Below the pieces are notes generated by a model, which was not told the origin of the DNA, ran no database searches, and saw only the letters and a list, made by a program, of their open reading frames with translations. Of a stretch of 64,000 bases of DNA, positions 15,849 through 23,787 are shown one piece after another. Positions within the stretch are counted from its first letter, which is position 1; each line of letters starts with the position of its first letter. Source of the stretch: DASQJL01 sp036380835 (GTDB taxonomy: Bacteria; Eisenbacteria; RBG-16-71-46; SZUA-252); assembly GCA_036380835.1 (NCBI GenBank), contig DASVDZ010000017.1, positions 40,151 to 104,150 of the forward strand, read 5' to 3'. A program made the translations under genes and the position numbers.

Positions 15849-16679
15849 ATGATCGACGCCGACTTCGTGAAATCGCACGGCCTCGGGAACGACTACCTGG
15901 TCGTCGACTCGGCGCGGTTCCCCGTGCCGCTCACCCCCGAGCGGATCCGGCTCCTCTGCCACCGCCACATCGGAGTGGGATCGGACGGGATCCTCGAGGT
16001 GAGCGCCAGCGACGATCGATTCTTCGTGCGCATCTGGAATCCGGACGGGTCCGAGGCGGAACGGAGCGGGAACGGCCTCCGAATCGCGGCGAAGTTCCTC
16101 GCCGAGCACGGCTACACCGAGGAGACGACGTTCGCGATCGACACGATCGCGGGGGCGGTCCGCACGGAGGTCTTCCAGACCGGCGGCCGCGTGACGGCGG
16201 TGCGCCTCGAGATGGGGCGCGCCGTCGTGGACCGTAGCCTGAAGGCGCTCCCGGTGGACGGCGAGCGCCTCGACGCCACCGTCCTCTCGGTCGGCAATCC
16301 CCACTGCGTGGTCTTCGGCCAGCCGCTCACCCGGGAGCGGCTCTTCGCGCTCGGTCCCAAGATCGAGAACCACGCGCGATTCCCGAACCGGATCAACGTG
16401 CAGCTCGCGGAGCCGGAGACGCGATCGCGCGTCCGCGCGCTCGTCTGGGAGCGGGGCGCGGGGCACACGCTCGCCTCCGGCACGAGCGCCTGCGCGGTCG
16501 CCTCGGCCTGCCGCGACCGCGGGCTCACGGACGGCACGGTCACGGTGGTGATGGAGGGGGGCGAGCTGACCGTCGAGGTGGACGAGCACCTCGACCTGAT
16601 CATGACGGGCCCGGTGGAGGAGGTCGCGACGGGGTTCCTGAGCCCCGACCTGATGGCCCGCCTCCTCGAGATCCAGTAG
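15849..16679 (+). CDS. dapF: Diaminopimelate epimerase family protein with Ser in place of both catalytic Cys
   Basis: A 276-residue two-lobed protein matching DapF along its length: KSHGLGNDYLVVD at the start, VGSDGIL, the RIWNPDGSEAE stretch, SVGNPHCVVF, FPNRINVQ and WERGAGHT. DapF converts LL- to meso-diaminopimelate for peptidoglycan and lysine using two cysteines, Cys73 and Cys217. Here position 73 is Ser in ERSGNGLRIA and the second position is Ser210 in TLASGTSACAV. Substrate-binding residues around both sites look kept. It may be a Ser-variant epimerase or isomerase of another compound, or a slow DapF. No other lysine gene is in the window. Confidence 0.8.
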   Translation: MIDADFVKSHGLGNDYLVVDSARFPVPLTPERIRLLCHRHIGVGSDGILEVSASDDRFFVRIWNPDGSEAERSGNGLRIAAKFLAEHGYTEETTFAIDTIAGAVRTEVFQTGGRVTAVRLEMGRAVVDRSLKALPVDGERLDATVLSVGNPHCVVFGQPLTRERLFALGPKIENHARFPNRINVQLAEPETRSRVRALVWERGAGHTLASGTSACAVASACRDRGLTDGTVTVVMEGGELTVEVDEHLDLIMTGPVEEVATGFLSPDLMARLLEIQ

Positions 16680-16729
16680 CGCGCGCCCGGCGGCGTGGCG
16701 GCGCGGCGGCCCTCGGCGAGACGGGGCGC

Positions 16730-17143
16730 CTACGCCTTCGGCTTCGGCCAGATGATCTTGCTCGCCATGAGGAGCGCCCCGCCGACCAGGGCGGGAAGGA
16801 GCCCCACGAGCCACTGGTTCTTGTCGGGCTCCTGGGACTGAATCAGGAGGGCGACTCCGACGCCGACCGCGACCAGGATGAGCCCGGCGATCATGAGGCC
16901 GTGGGCGCGCCGAAGCCGCCCGTTCCCGACTCCGTATTCCTCGTAGACGCCGGTCGGGGTCAGCGAGGGAATCTTGTCCGGATCGAGCCCGCGTTCGATC
17001 GCCGCGATCCGCTCCTTCCGGGCCAGCTCCTCGAGCCGCTGCTGGCCGAGGAGACGCACGATGGCCACGCTGATGCCCCCGATGATCGCGACGATCGGGA
17101 TGATAAGGACGAATGCCTCTGGGACCCAGTCCGAGCTCCACAT
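16730..17143 (-). CDS. Small membrane protein (DUF6249-like)
   Basis: A 137-residue protein with an N-terminal span (residues 8-30, FVLIIPIVAIIGGISVAIV), a basic helix with ELARKERIAAIERGLDPDKIP, and two C-terminal spans. The order span-helix-IERGLDPDKIP-two spans resembles the DUF6249 type proteins often found beside ECF sigma factor genes; I am moderately sure of this family. I chose ATG at 17143 with GAAGGAG upstream; GTG at 17203 would add 20 residues. It is divergent from the ECF sigma gene, and a 10-base inverted repeat lies between them. Confidence 0.65.
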   Translation of the reverse strand: MWSSDWVPEAFVLIIPIVAIIGGISVAIVRLLGQQRLEELARKERIAAIERGLDPDKIPSLTPTGVYEEYGVGNGRLRRAHGLMIAGLILVAVGVGVALLIQSQEPDKNQWLVGLLPALVGGALLMASKIIWPKPKA

Positions 17144-17247
17144 GGTTCGACGTGCTCCTTCGAGTTGGTTTCGCTTCGGGTTCCCGGCCGCCGGGATCCC
17201 CACGGTCCGGGGCCTTCCGCCCCCATAGACCGGGTGACGCCCCGGCG

Positions 17248-17283
17248 CGGTTTCACGTAGGGGCTCGGGCCGTCGTGAAACCG
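17248..17283. repeat. Inverted repeat between DUF6249-like and ECF sigma genes
   Basis: CGGTTTCACG (17248-17257) and CGTGAAACCG (17274-17283) are perfect 10-base arms with a 16-base spacer. The right arm contains TGAAACC, similar to -35 elements of many ECF promoters, and ends 30 bases before the sigma factor start. In divergent orientation the two arms could be the two -35 elements of back-to-back promoters. That is inference. Confidence 0.5.
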
Positions 17284-17313
17284 TGGGCGGCGGTCGGGTG
17301 GTCCAAGGGATCG

Positions 17314-17940
17314 ATGAAGGACTCCCTCGCGGCGCCCGCGGAGTCCTCGGGGCCGCCCGCGGACGAGAGAGCCCTCGTCGGGCGCTGCCAGGGAGGCGAC
17401 ACCGAGGCGTATCGCATCCTGGTCGACCGATACCGGGACCGGGCCTACGGCCTCGCGCTCCGGCTCCTCCGGTCGCCGTCCGACGCCGAGGAGGTGGCCC
17501 AGGACGCCTTCGTCCGGGCGTGGCGGGCCCTCCCCGACTTCCGCGGCGACGCGGCGTTCGGGAGCTGGCTCTACCGGATCGTCTGGCGCCGCGCGGTCGA
17601 TCGCGCGGCGGTGCTGCGCCACCGCCGTTCGCGGGAGGCCGACCTGGCGGCCGCGGAGCACGTGGCCTCGCCCGAGACGGCCGACCGGGCGCTCGCGGCG
17701 GACGAGGACCGGTGGCTAAGGCTGGTGGACGGGTTGAGCGAGCCGCAGCGCGCCGTCGTGACGCTCTTCTATTACCACGATCAGTCGGTGAAGGAGGTCG
17801 CCACGGCGCTCACCATGCCGGAGGGAACGGTGAAGACCCATCTGGCCCGCGCGCGCGCCGCGCTCCGAGCACGGCGCGCGGCGGTGGCCGGCGGTGGAGC
17901 CGGCGAAGTCAGCGAAGAGGGAACGAACGATGCGATGTGA
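17314..17940 (+). CDS. ECF-family RNA polymerase sigma factor
   Basis: A 208-residue sigma factor with region 2 (VDRYRDRAYGLALRLLRSPSDAEEVAQDAFVRAW) and region 4 (LSEPQRAVVTLFYYHDQSVKEVATAL, then MPEGTVKTHLARARAALR) and no region 3, as in the ECF group. ATG at 17314 is chosen because AAGGGA lies 5 bases upstream; the frame is open further up. The next gene overlaps its stop by 11 bases and encodes a zinc-type anti-sigma, so this is a classic membrane stress-response pair. The inverted repeat upstream may hold its own target promoter. Confidence 0.92.
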   Translation: MKDSLAAPAESSGPPADERALVGRCQGGDTEAYRILVDRYRDRAYGLALRLLRSPSDAEEVAQDAFVRAWRALPDFRGDAAFGSWLYRIVWRRAVDRAAVLRHRRSREADLAAAEHVASPETADRALAADEDRWLRLVDGLSEPQRAVVTLFYYHDQSVKEVATALTMPEGTVKTHLARARAALRARRAAVAGGGAGEVSEEGTNDAM

Positions 17941-18526
17941 CGCCTTCGAGCGGTGGCTGGACGACGGGATGCCGGAGTTCGGATCGGCCGGCGCCATGGC
18001 GCACGCCCACGACTGCCGCCGCTGCGCGCCGCTCTTGGTTGCGGCTCGGGCCGTCGAGGCGGCGCTCGGCACGGCGCCGCCGGAGGCCCCGGCCGGCTTC
18101 ACCGCGGCGGTGATGGCCGGCGTTGGGGCGCTCGAGGCGCCCTCGCCCCGGCAGCGTCTCTCCGAACGCCGCGCCGCGCCCTGGTGGCTCGAGATCGCGT
18201 CGGAGCCGGCGGTCTGGGTCGGGCTGGCGCTCGCTCCGGCGCTCGCCGTGACGCAGGCCCTCGCGCCGCGTCTTGCCGGAGCGTTCGCGGGCGTCGCGGA
18301 GGCGGCCGCCTCCGCCTGGTCCGCCGCGGCCGCGCTCTGGATCGCGCGGCTCCCCTCGGTCGTCCTCCCGCTCGGGCACACCGAGCGCGGGGCGCTCGCC
18401 ATCGGCCTCGCGCTACCGCTCCTCTGGGTCCTCTACCGGGCGCCTACTTGGGTTGCGGGCTCGTGGGGTTGGAAGGCGCGGGCTTCGTCTCGAGCGCCCG
18501 GGTCGCGTCCTCGATCGCGCGGGTGA
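17930..18526 (+). CDS. Anti-sigma factor with zinc-binding HxxxCxxC motif
   Basis: A 198-residue protein. The N-terminal domain has H25-A-H-D-C29-R-R-C32, the HxxxCxxC signature of ZAS-type anti-sigma factors, which bind and inhibit ECF sigma factors. Two membrane segments follow (about residues 88-110 and 145-165) with a short Arg-rich tail. ATG at 17930 overlaps the sigma gene by 11 bases, which implies coupled translation and fixed stoichiometry. Its last 83 bases overlap the convergent S41 protease gene. The zinc thiols suggest redox or metal sensing, but this is family knowledge. Confidence 0.85.
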   Translation: MRCDAFERWLDDGMPEFGSAGAMAHAHDCRRCAPLLVAARAVEAALGTAPPEAPAGFTAAVMAGVGALEAPSPRQRLSERRAAPWWLEIASEPAVWVGLALAPALAVTQALAPRLAGAFAGVAEAAASAWSAAAALWIARLPSVVLPLGHTERGALAIGLALPLLWVLYRAPTWVAGSWGWKARASSRAPGSRPRSRG

Positions 18527-19559
18527 GGTCCTCGTCCGGCGCCGCGGTCCGGGCGCGGATCTTCTTCAGCGCCTCCAGGTAGGCGACGTCGAGCGCGCGC
18601 TCCGCGGGCGCCTCGACGTCGGGCGCGATTCCGGCTCCCTCCCAGTCGGTGCCGGTCACGGCGTCGACGACGCGCGACCGCGGCACGAAGACCGCGAAGT
18701 GCTCGTTCACCTGGCGGATCAGGACCGGATGCGCCCCGCCGCGCGTCCGCTCGCCCACGATCACCGCGCGCCCCCGGTTCTTCAGGGCGTACGTCAGCCC
18801 CTCGGCGGCGGAGAACGTTCGGCGGCTCGTCAGGACATAGAGGTCGACGCCGGCGAGGCGTGACCCCGGGACGTAGGGGAAGGTCCACTGCTGCATCGTC
18901 ACGCGCTCGGGGCGATCGATCACGTCGGAGAGGTGGATCGGGTCCCAGCCGAAGAAGTACGAGGCGAGCAGCATCCCCATCTCGCCGTACCCACCCCCAT
19001 TCTTCCGGAGATCCAGGATCACGGCGTCGGAGCCCTGGAGCAGCGCCATCGCCGCGACCGCGGTCGCGCCGGCGAGGTCCGGGCGTTCGAAGCGGCGCAG
19101 GTCGAGGTAGCCCACGTTTCCCGGGAGTCGCTCGACGCGCGCGAAGCCGAAATTCCGCCGGCCGCTCTCGGCGTCCTGGCGCGCCCGCTCCTCGGGCGAC
19201 GGCTCGCCGGTCCCCGCGGCCATCGGTCGGGGGCGCACCGAGTAGTCGACGTGCAGGTGCGGGTCGCGCACCACCGACTGCAGGGTCGCGGTGAGCGAGT
19301 CGCAGAGCGCGGAGGCCGTGGCGCACCTCTCGTAGCGCCCCGCCGCGCGCGCGCGCCGCACCGCGTCCGACAGCCGGACGCCGGCGAGGGAGTCGACGTA
19401 GTTGTCGCGCACGAAGCGTGCCGTCGAATCGACGACGGCGGCGCGCATGGCGGCGTCCACCGGCATGTCGTCGTCGGCGCGAGCGGACGCCGCTAGGAAC
19501 GAGAGCGCGAGCAGGAGAAGGGCGTAGAGGGCGAGCATCGCCCGGGTGGCGCGATCCAT
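18444..19559 (-). CDS. S41-family serine protease (IRBP/C-terminal-processing type), exported
   Basis: A 371-residue protein with a signal peptide (MDRATRAM, hydrophobic core, ASARA). An N-terminal helical part (VRDNYVDSL) matches the S41 N-domain of IRBP-like peptidases. The catalytic core has YLDLRRF, ILDLRKNGGGYGEMGMLL, the nucleophile region LTSRRTFSAAEGLTYAL and VGERTRGGAHP. No PDZ domain is visible, unlike CtpA. It probably cleaves peptides in the periplasm. ATG at 19559 has GGAGGAA upstream. It overlaps the anti-sigma gene tail by 83 bases (convergent). Confidence 0.88.
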   Translation of the reverse strand: MDRATRAMLALYALLLLALSFLAASARADDDMPVDAAMRAAVVDSTARFVRDNYVDSLAGVRLSDAVRRARAAGRYERCATASALCDSLTATLQSVVRDPHLHVDYSVRPRPMAAGTGEPSPEERARQDAESGRRNFGFARVERLPGNVGYLDLRRFERPDLAGATAVAAMALLQGSDAVILDLRKNGGGYGEMGMLLASYFFGWDPIHLSDVIDRPERVTMQQWTFPYVPGSRLAGVDLYVLTSRRTFSAAEGLTYALKNRGRAVIVGERTRGGAHPVLIRQVNEHFAVFVPRSRVVDAVTGTDWEGAGIAPDVEAPAERALDVAYLEALKKIRARTAAPDEDLTRAIEDATRALETKPAPSNPTSPQPK

Positions 19560-19682
19560 GGGGGTTCCTCCGTGTCGGTGGCCGGCCAAGCCGGTGAGGT
19601 CGGCCGGTAGGACCGGAGGAATCGCGGCGGAGGTTTCAGAGGAGGCGGAGCCCAGGCCTCGCGGACGCGCGGCCGGGGCTCG

Positions 19683-21602
19683 TCAGCGCTCGGAGACTTC
19701 GGCCAGCCTTGCCCAGAGCGCGTCGACGTCGCGCTTGGCGGCTTCGTAGCGCGCGAGGAGCTCCCTGGTCTTCTCCGCGTCGGCGTAGACGTCCGGATTG
19801 GCGAGGAGCGCCTCCACCTCCTTGAGCTCGGCCTCGCGCCGTTCGATGTCGCGCTCGATCTTCGCGGTGTCGGAGGGGCCCGACTTGCCTCGCTGCCTGG
19901 CCGCGGGGCTCGGGCCCGCTCCGTGTTTCGCCGGCTTCGACGCGCCGCTCGGGGCGCGCTTCGGCGCGGCCTTGCTCGCCGCCGCCTCGGCCTTCGCGAG
20001 CCTCGCGGCCTCGTAGTCGTCGTAGCCGCCCGGGTAGGGGACGACGCGCCCCTCCTCCACCGCCAGGATCCGGGTCGCGAGCCGCGCCATGAGGGAGCGG
20101 TCGTGCGTCACCACGAGCACCGCGCCCGGGTACTGGATCAGCGCCTCCTCCAACACCTCCTTCCCGGCGAGGTCGAGGTGGTGCGTCGGCTCGTCGAGCA
20201 GGATCAGGTTCGCCGGATCGAGGAGGAGCCGCGTGATCGCCACGCGCTGCCGCTCGCCGCCCGAGAGGATGCGGCACCGCTTGAAGACGTCGTCCCCCGT
20301 GAAGAGGAAGTTGCCGAGGAGCGAGCGGAGTCTCGGCCGCATGTCGTCGGGCGCCACGTCCTCGACCGCCTCGAGGATCGTCAGCTTGCCGTCCAGGATC
20401 TCCGCGGCGTGCTGCGCGAAGTAGCCGAGCTTCGCCTGCGGATGGATCTCCCGCTCCCCCGACCTCGGGTCGAGCTGTCCCGCGAGGACGCGGAGGAGCG
20501 TCGTCTTCCCGGCGCCGTTCGCGCCGACGATCGCCACCTTCTCCCCCTTCTGGATCTCGAGCGTCGCGCCGGAGAAGACGTCGCGCGCGCCGTACCCGAA
20601 GGAGGCGTCGCGGAGCTGGACGAGCACCCGCCCGACGTGCGGCGGCGACGGGAAGTGGAAGCGGATCGTCCGCGGCTTTCGCGGGAGCACCACGCGCCGC
20701 TGCTTCAAGCGCTCGGCCTGCTTCCGCTTGCTCTGCGCCTGCGCCGCCTTCGACGCCTTGGCGCCGAAGCGCTCGGCGAATCGCGAGAGCTGGGCGATCT
20801 TCTTCTCGAGCTGCTCGTTCTGCGCCTCGATCCGCTCCCGGCGGATCTCGCGCTCCTCCAGGTAGCCGGTGAAGCTCGTCGCGTACTCCGTGAGCTGTGC
20901 CTGATCCAGCTCGCGCACCTCGGTCGTCACGCGATCGAGGAAAACGCGGTCGTGCGACACGACGACGAGGCCCCCGCGGAAGTCCTCCAGGTAGTCCTCC
21001 AGCCACTCCATCGCCGGCAGGTCGAGATGGTTCGTCGGCTCGTCGAGGAAGAGGAGCGTCGGATCGGTGAGGAGGAGCGCGGCGAGCGCGGCGCGCATGC
21101 GCCACCCCCCCGAGAACTCGGAGAGGGGGCGGTCCTGGTCGGAAGGGGCGAAGCCGAGCCCGGCGAGGACGCGGCGCGCCTCGGGCTCGACCAAGTGTTC
21201 GTCGTGGAGCTCGAGGCGATGCTGGAGCTCGCCGGCGCGGTCGAGGAGCCGCTCCATCTCCGGGTCGTCCGTAGAGAGCGTCGGGATCTCCCGGTAGAGC
21301 GCGTCCAGCTCTTCGCGCATTTCCAGCAGGTGCCGGTGCGCCTCGAGCGCGCGGTCGAGCACCGTCCCCTCGAACTTCTCCGCAGCCTCCTGCGGCAGGT
21401 AGCCGAGCCGCGTCCCCTTCGACATGACCCGCGTGCCGCTCTCGGGGGTGATCTCGCCCAGGACGATCCTGAGGAGCGTGGTCTTTCCGGCTCCGTTCGG
21501 GCCGACCAGGGCGACGCGGTCCCCCGGCCCGATCACCCAGTCGAGGTCCTCGAAGAGGACGCGCGTGCCGATCGAGTAGCGAACGTTGTTCAGCCGAATC
21601 AC
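19683..21602 (-). CDS. ABC-F family ATPase (two ABC domains)
   Basis: A 639-residue soluble ABC-F protein. The first domain has GPNGAGKTTLLRIVLGEI and FSGGWRMRAALAALLL with FLDEPTNHLDL. The linker (about residues 240-310) is Lys/Arg/Gln-rich and helical. The second domain has GANGAGKTTLLRVLAG, LSGGERQRVAITRLLL and LLDEPTHHLDL. A basic C-terminal extension with a coiled coil (residues 560-639) is like that of Uup/YheS. ABC-F proteins act on the ribosome E site, resolving stalls or giving antibiotic protection; the group cannot be set from this alone. GTG start at 21602. Confidence 0.93.
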   Translation of the reverse strand: MIRLNNVRYSIGTRVLFEDLDWVIGPGDRVALVGPNGAGKTTLLRIVLGEITPESGTRVMSKGTRLGYLPQEAAEKFEGTVLDRALEAHRHLLEMREELDALYREIPTLSTDDPEMERLLDRAGELQHRLELHDEHLVEPEARRVLAGLGFAPSDQDRPLSEFSGGWRMRAALAALLLTDPTLLFLDEPTNHLDLPAMEWLEDYLEDFRGGLVVVSHDRVFLDRVTTEVRELDQAQLTEYATSFTGYLEEREIRRERIEAQNEQLEKKIAQLSRFAERFGAKASKAAQAQSKRKQAERLKQRRVVLPRKPRTIRFHFPSPPHVGRVLVQLRDASFGYGARDVFSGATLEIQKGEKVAIVGANGAGKTTLLRVLAGQLDPRSGEREIHPQAKLGYFAQHAAEILDGKLTILEAVEDVAPDDMRPRLRSLLGNFLFTGDDVFKRCRILSGGERQRVAITRLLLDPANLILLDEPTHHLDLAGKEVLEEALIQYPGAVLVVTHDRSLMARLATRILAVEEGRVVPYPGGYDDYEAARLAKAEAAASKAAPKRAPSGASKPAKHGAGPSPAARQRGKSGPSDTAKIERDIERREAELKEVEALLANPDVYADAEKTRELLARYEAAKRDVDALWARLAEVSER

Positions 21603-21771
21603 TGGAAATCCTTGGGGTTAGGGACGCGCCGACGGGAGCGACGAGTGTACGCCGGAGGGATGCTACCCTTCCACCGCCTTCCTGTGGCACGATGCCCTCG
21701 TCGGGGGGGCGAGGCCCCGCCGGATTCTGACCACGGCCGCGTGAGCGGTCGCACTCACGGAGGAGGCGAAT

Positions 21772-22140
21772 ATGTTGAAGCGGACGATCGTTCTCGTCGC
21801 TCTTGCCCTGATGCTCGCGCTCGTCGCGGGCTGCGGCGGGGACGTCGTGAAGCAGATGATGGCGAATCCGGAAATGAAGACGAAGATCATGGACGCCATC
21901 GCCGCCAACCAGGACATGGCGGGAGAGCTGATGGATCGCCTCATGGCCTCGGACCAGACCAAGGGCATGGTCATGGACAAGATCATGGCGAACAGCGACG
22001 TCATGCAGGCGATGATGGGTCGCGTGGCGAAGGACCAGACGATGGTGGACGGCATCATGAACATGGCGGTGCAGGATTCCACCATGCGCGATCACGTCAT
22101 GACCCTGGCCAAGGGAATGATGATGATGAAGAAGAAATAG
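21772..22140 (+). CDS. Methionine-rich lipoprotein built of 14-residue repeats
   Basis: A 122-residue protein with signal peptide and lipobox (LVAGC, Cys21), so it is probably anchored in a membrane. The mature part is made of six consecutive 14-residue units covering residues 31-114, beginning ANPEM, ANQDM, ASDQT, ANSDV, KDQTM and QDSTM. Each unit has a hydrophobic-Met pair at positions 9-10 (IM, LM, VM, MM, IM, VM). In all, 24 of 122 residues are Met, and the tail is GMMMMKKK. It looks all-helical with Met lining one face, which may bind Cu(I) or protect against oxidation; I know no family. GGAGGAGG lies five bases before ATG. A terminator follows directly. Confidence 0.85.
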   Translation: MLKRTIVLVALALMLALVAGCGGDVVKQMMANPEMKTKIMDAIAANQDMAGELMDRLMASDQTKGMVMDKIMANSDVMQAMMGRVAKDQTMVDGIMNMAVQDSTMRDHVMTLAKGMMMMKKK

Positions 22141-22161
22141 CGCCCTCTCCATCTCGAGACG

Positions 22162-22200
22162 GCGGCGCCGCGGCGGCCGGTCGCGGCGCCGCTTCTATTT
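22162..22200 (+). terminator. Terminator of the Met-rich lipoprotein gene
   Basis: GCGGCGCCGCG (22162-22172) pairs perfectly with CGCGGCGCCGC (22182-22192) across a 9-base loop, followed by TTCTATTT. It begins 22 bases after the stop codon at 22140. The end of the opposing aldehyde dehydrogenase gene (22195) falls in its T-rich tail. Confidence 0.7.
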
Positions 22201-23559
22201 CACGTAGACCGACTTCACGTTCACGAATTCCCGGATCCCGAACGCCGCGAGCTCCCGGCCGTACCCCGATTCCTTGATCCCGCCGAACGGGAGGCGCGGA
22301 TCGGAGCGCACGAAGGCGTTCACGAAGCAGGCCCCCGCCTCCAGATCTTCGGCCGCGATCCGCTCGCCCCGCGCGACGTCGCGCGTGAAGACGGCGGCGC
22401 CGAGGCCGAACGAGGAATCGTTGGCGATCCGGATCGCGTCGGCTTCGCCGCGCGCCGCGATCAGCGCGGCGACGGGACCGAAGAGCTCCTCGTCGTACGC
22501 CGGCATTCCGGGCCCGACCCGGTCGAGCACCGTGGGCGGATAGTAGGCCCCCGGACCACGGGGGACGGCGCCGCCGAGGAGGACGCGGGCGCCTCGCGCG
22601 GCGCTCGCCTCGACCTGGCGGTGGAGGTCGTCCCTTAGGTCGGCGCGCGCCATCGGCCCGAGATCGCTCGACGCGTCGCGGGGATCACCGAATCGCTTCG
22701 CCCGCATCCGCGCGACGAATCGCTCGGTGAAGGCCTCCCGGACCGACTCGACCACCACGAACCGCTTCGCCGCGATGCACGACTGCCCGCCGTTCACGAG
22801 CCGCGCCGCCACGCACGTTTCGGCCGCCAGGTCGAGGTCGGCGTCCTCGAGGATCAGGTAGGGATCGCTCCCGCCCAGCTCGAGCACCGTCTTCTTGAGG
22901 GCGCGCCCCGCGGCCGCGGCGACCGCCCGGCCCGCCGGCGTGCTTCCCGTCAGCGTGACGGCGCTCACGCGACGGGACGCGATCATCCCCTCGACGGCGG
23001 CCGACCCGACGAGGATCGCGGTGAAGACGCCCTCGGGGAATCCGGCGTCGCGGAAGACGGTCTCGATCGCGAGCGCGCACCCGCTCACGTTCGACGCGTG
23101 CTTCAGGACGCCGACGTTCCCCGCCATGAGGGCCGGCGCCGCGAAGCGGAAGACCTGCCAGAACGGGAAGTTCCAGGGCATGACCGCCAGCACGACGCCG
23201 AGCGGGGGGAAGGCCACGAAGGAGCGGGACGCGTCGCTCGGCGCCTCTTCCGGCGCGAGGAAGCGCGCGGCCTCGTCCGCGAAGTAGTCGCAGACCCACG
23301 CGCACTTCTCCGCCTCGCCGCGCCCCTGGGCGACCGGCTTTCCCATCTCGGCGGCCATGATGGCGGCGAGGCCGGGGGCGCGCTCGCGCAGGAGCGCGCC
23401 GGCGCGTCGCAGGAGCGCCCCCCGGTCGGGGAGCGGGGTCCGCCGCCACCGGGTGAAGGCCTCCGCGGCCAAGTTCAGCACGGTGTCTATCTTACCGGCG
23501 TCGGCCTCGGGATACTCGCGGATGGGCCGGGCGGTCGCGGGATCGATCGAGCGGAGCAT
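22195..23559 (-). CDS. NAD(P)-dependent aldehyde dehydrogenase, succinate-semialdehyde type
   Basis: A 454-residue ALDH, close in length to the short YneI/Sad succinate-semialdehyde dehydrogenases. Motifs in order: VMPWNFPFWQVFRFAAPAL (oxyanion Asn), LTGSTPAGRAV, KTVLELGGSDPYLIL (catalytic Glu), LVNGGQSCIAAKRFVV (catalytic Cys), ELFGPVAALI, and LPFGGIKESGYGRE. It oxidises an aldehyde to the acid, perhaps succinic semialdehyde. Beside the 2-oxoglutarate dehydrogenase operon, this would feed succinate to the TCA cycle. ATG at 23559 has AAGGAG ten bases upstream. Divergent from sucA, 228 bases apart. Confidence 0.92.
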   Translation of the reverse strand: MLRSIDPATARPIREYPEADAGKIDTVLNLAAEAFTRWRRTPLPDRGALLRRAGALLRERAPGLAAIMAAEMGKPVAQGRGEAEKCAWVCDYFADEAARFLAPEEAPSDASRSFVAFPPLGVVLAVMPWNFPFWQVFRFAAPALMAGNVGVLKHASNVSGCALAIETVFRDAGFPEGVFTAILVGSAAVEGMIASRRVSAVTLTGSTPAGRAVAAAAGRALKKTVLELGGSDPYLILEDADLDLAAETCVAARLVNGGQSCIAAKRFVVVESVREAFTERFVARMRAKRFGDPRDASSDLGPMARADLRDDLHRQVEASAARGARVLLGGAVPRGPGAYYPPTVLDRVGPGMPAYDEELFGPVAALIAARGEADAIRIANDSSFGLGAAVFTRDVARGERIAAEDLEAGACFVNAFVRSDPRLPFGGIKESGYGRELAAFGIREFVNVKSVYVK

Positions 23560-23787
23560 CGGTGCCACTCCTTTCCTTCCTCCGGGAGTCGCCCCCGGGG
23601 GCGTCGCCGAGCCCCCATGTCCCCGGAAGTGCCGTACTTGCAACCGAGTAAACCTGATGAACCGGAGCCTGTTCCATGGCATCATTATCTTCCCGCGCGT
23701 CGCCCGCAAGGATTTCGGCGGCCTGGGCCGGCGGGTCGTTCCGAGCACGGCCGGTGGCACGGGAATCGCACGCAACGGAAGCGAGCC

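Noticed and set aside
19636..22277. Long open frames on both strands in the ABC-F region
   Set aside because: These are shadows of the 639-residue ABC-F gene; only that frame has Walker motifs and normal composition.
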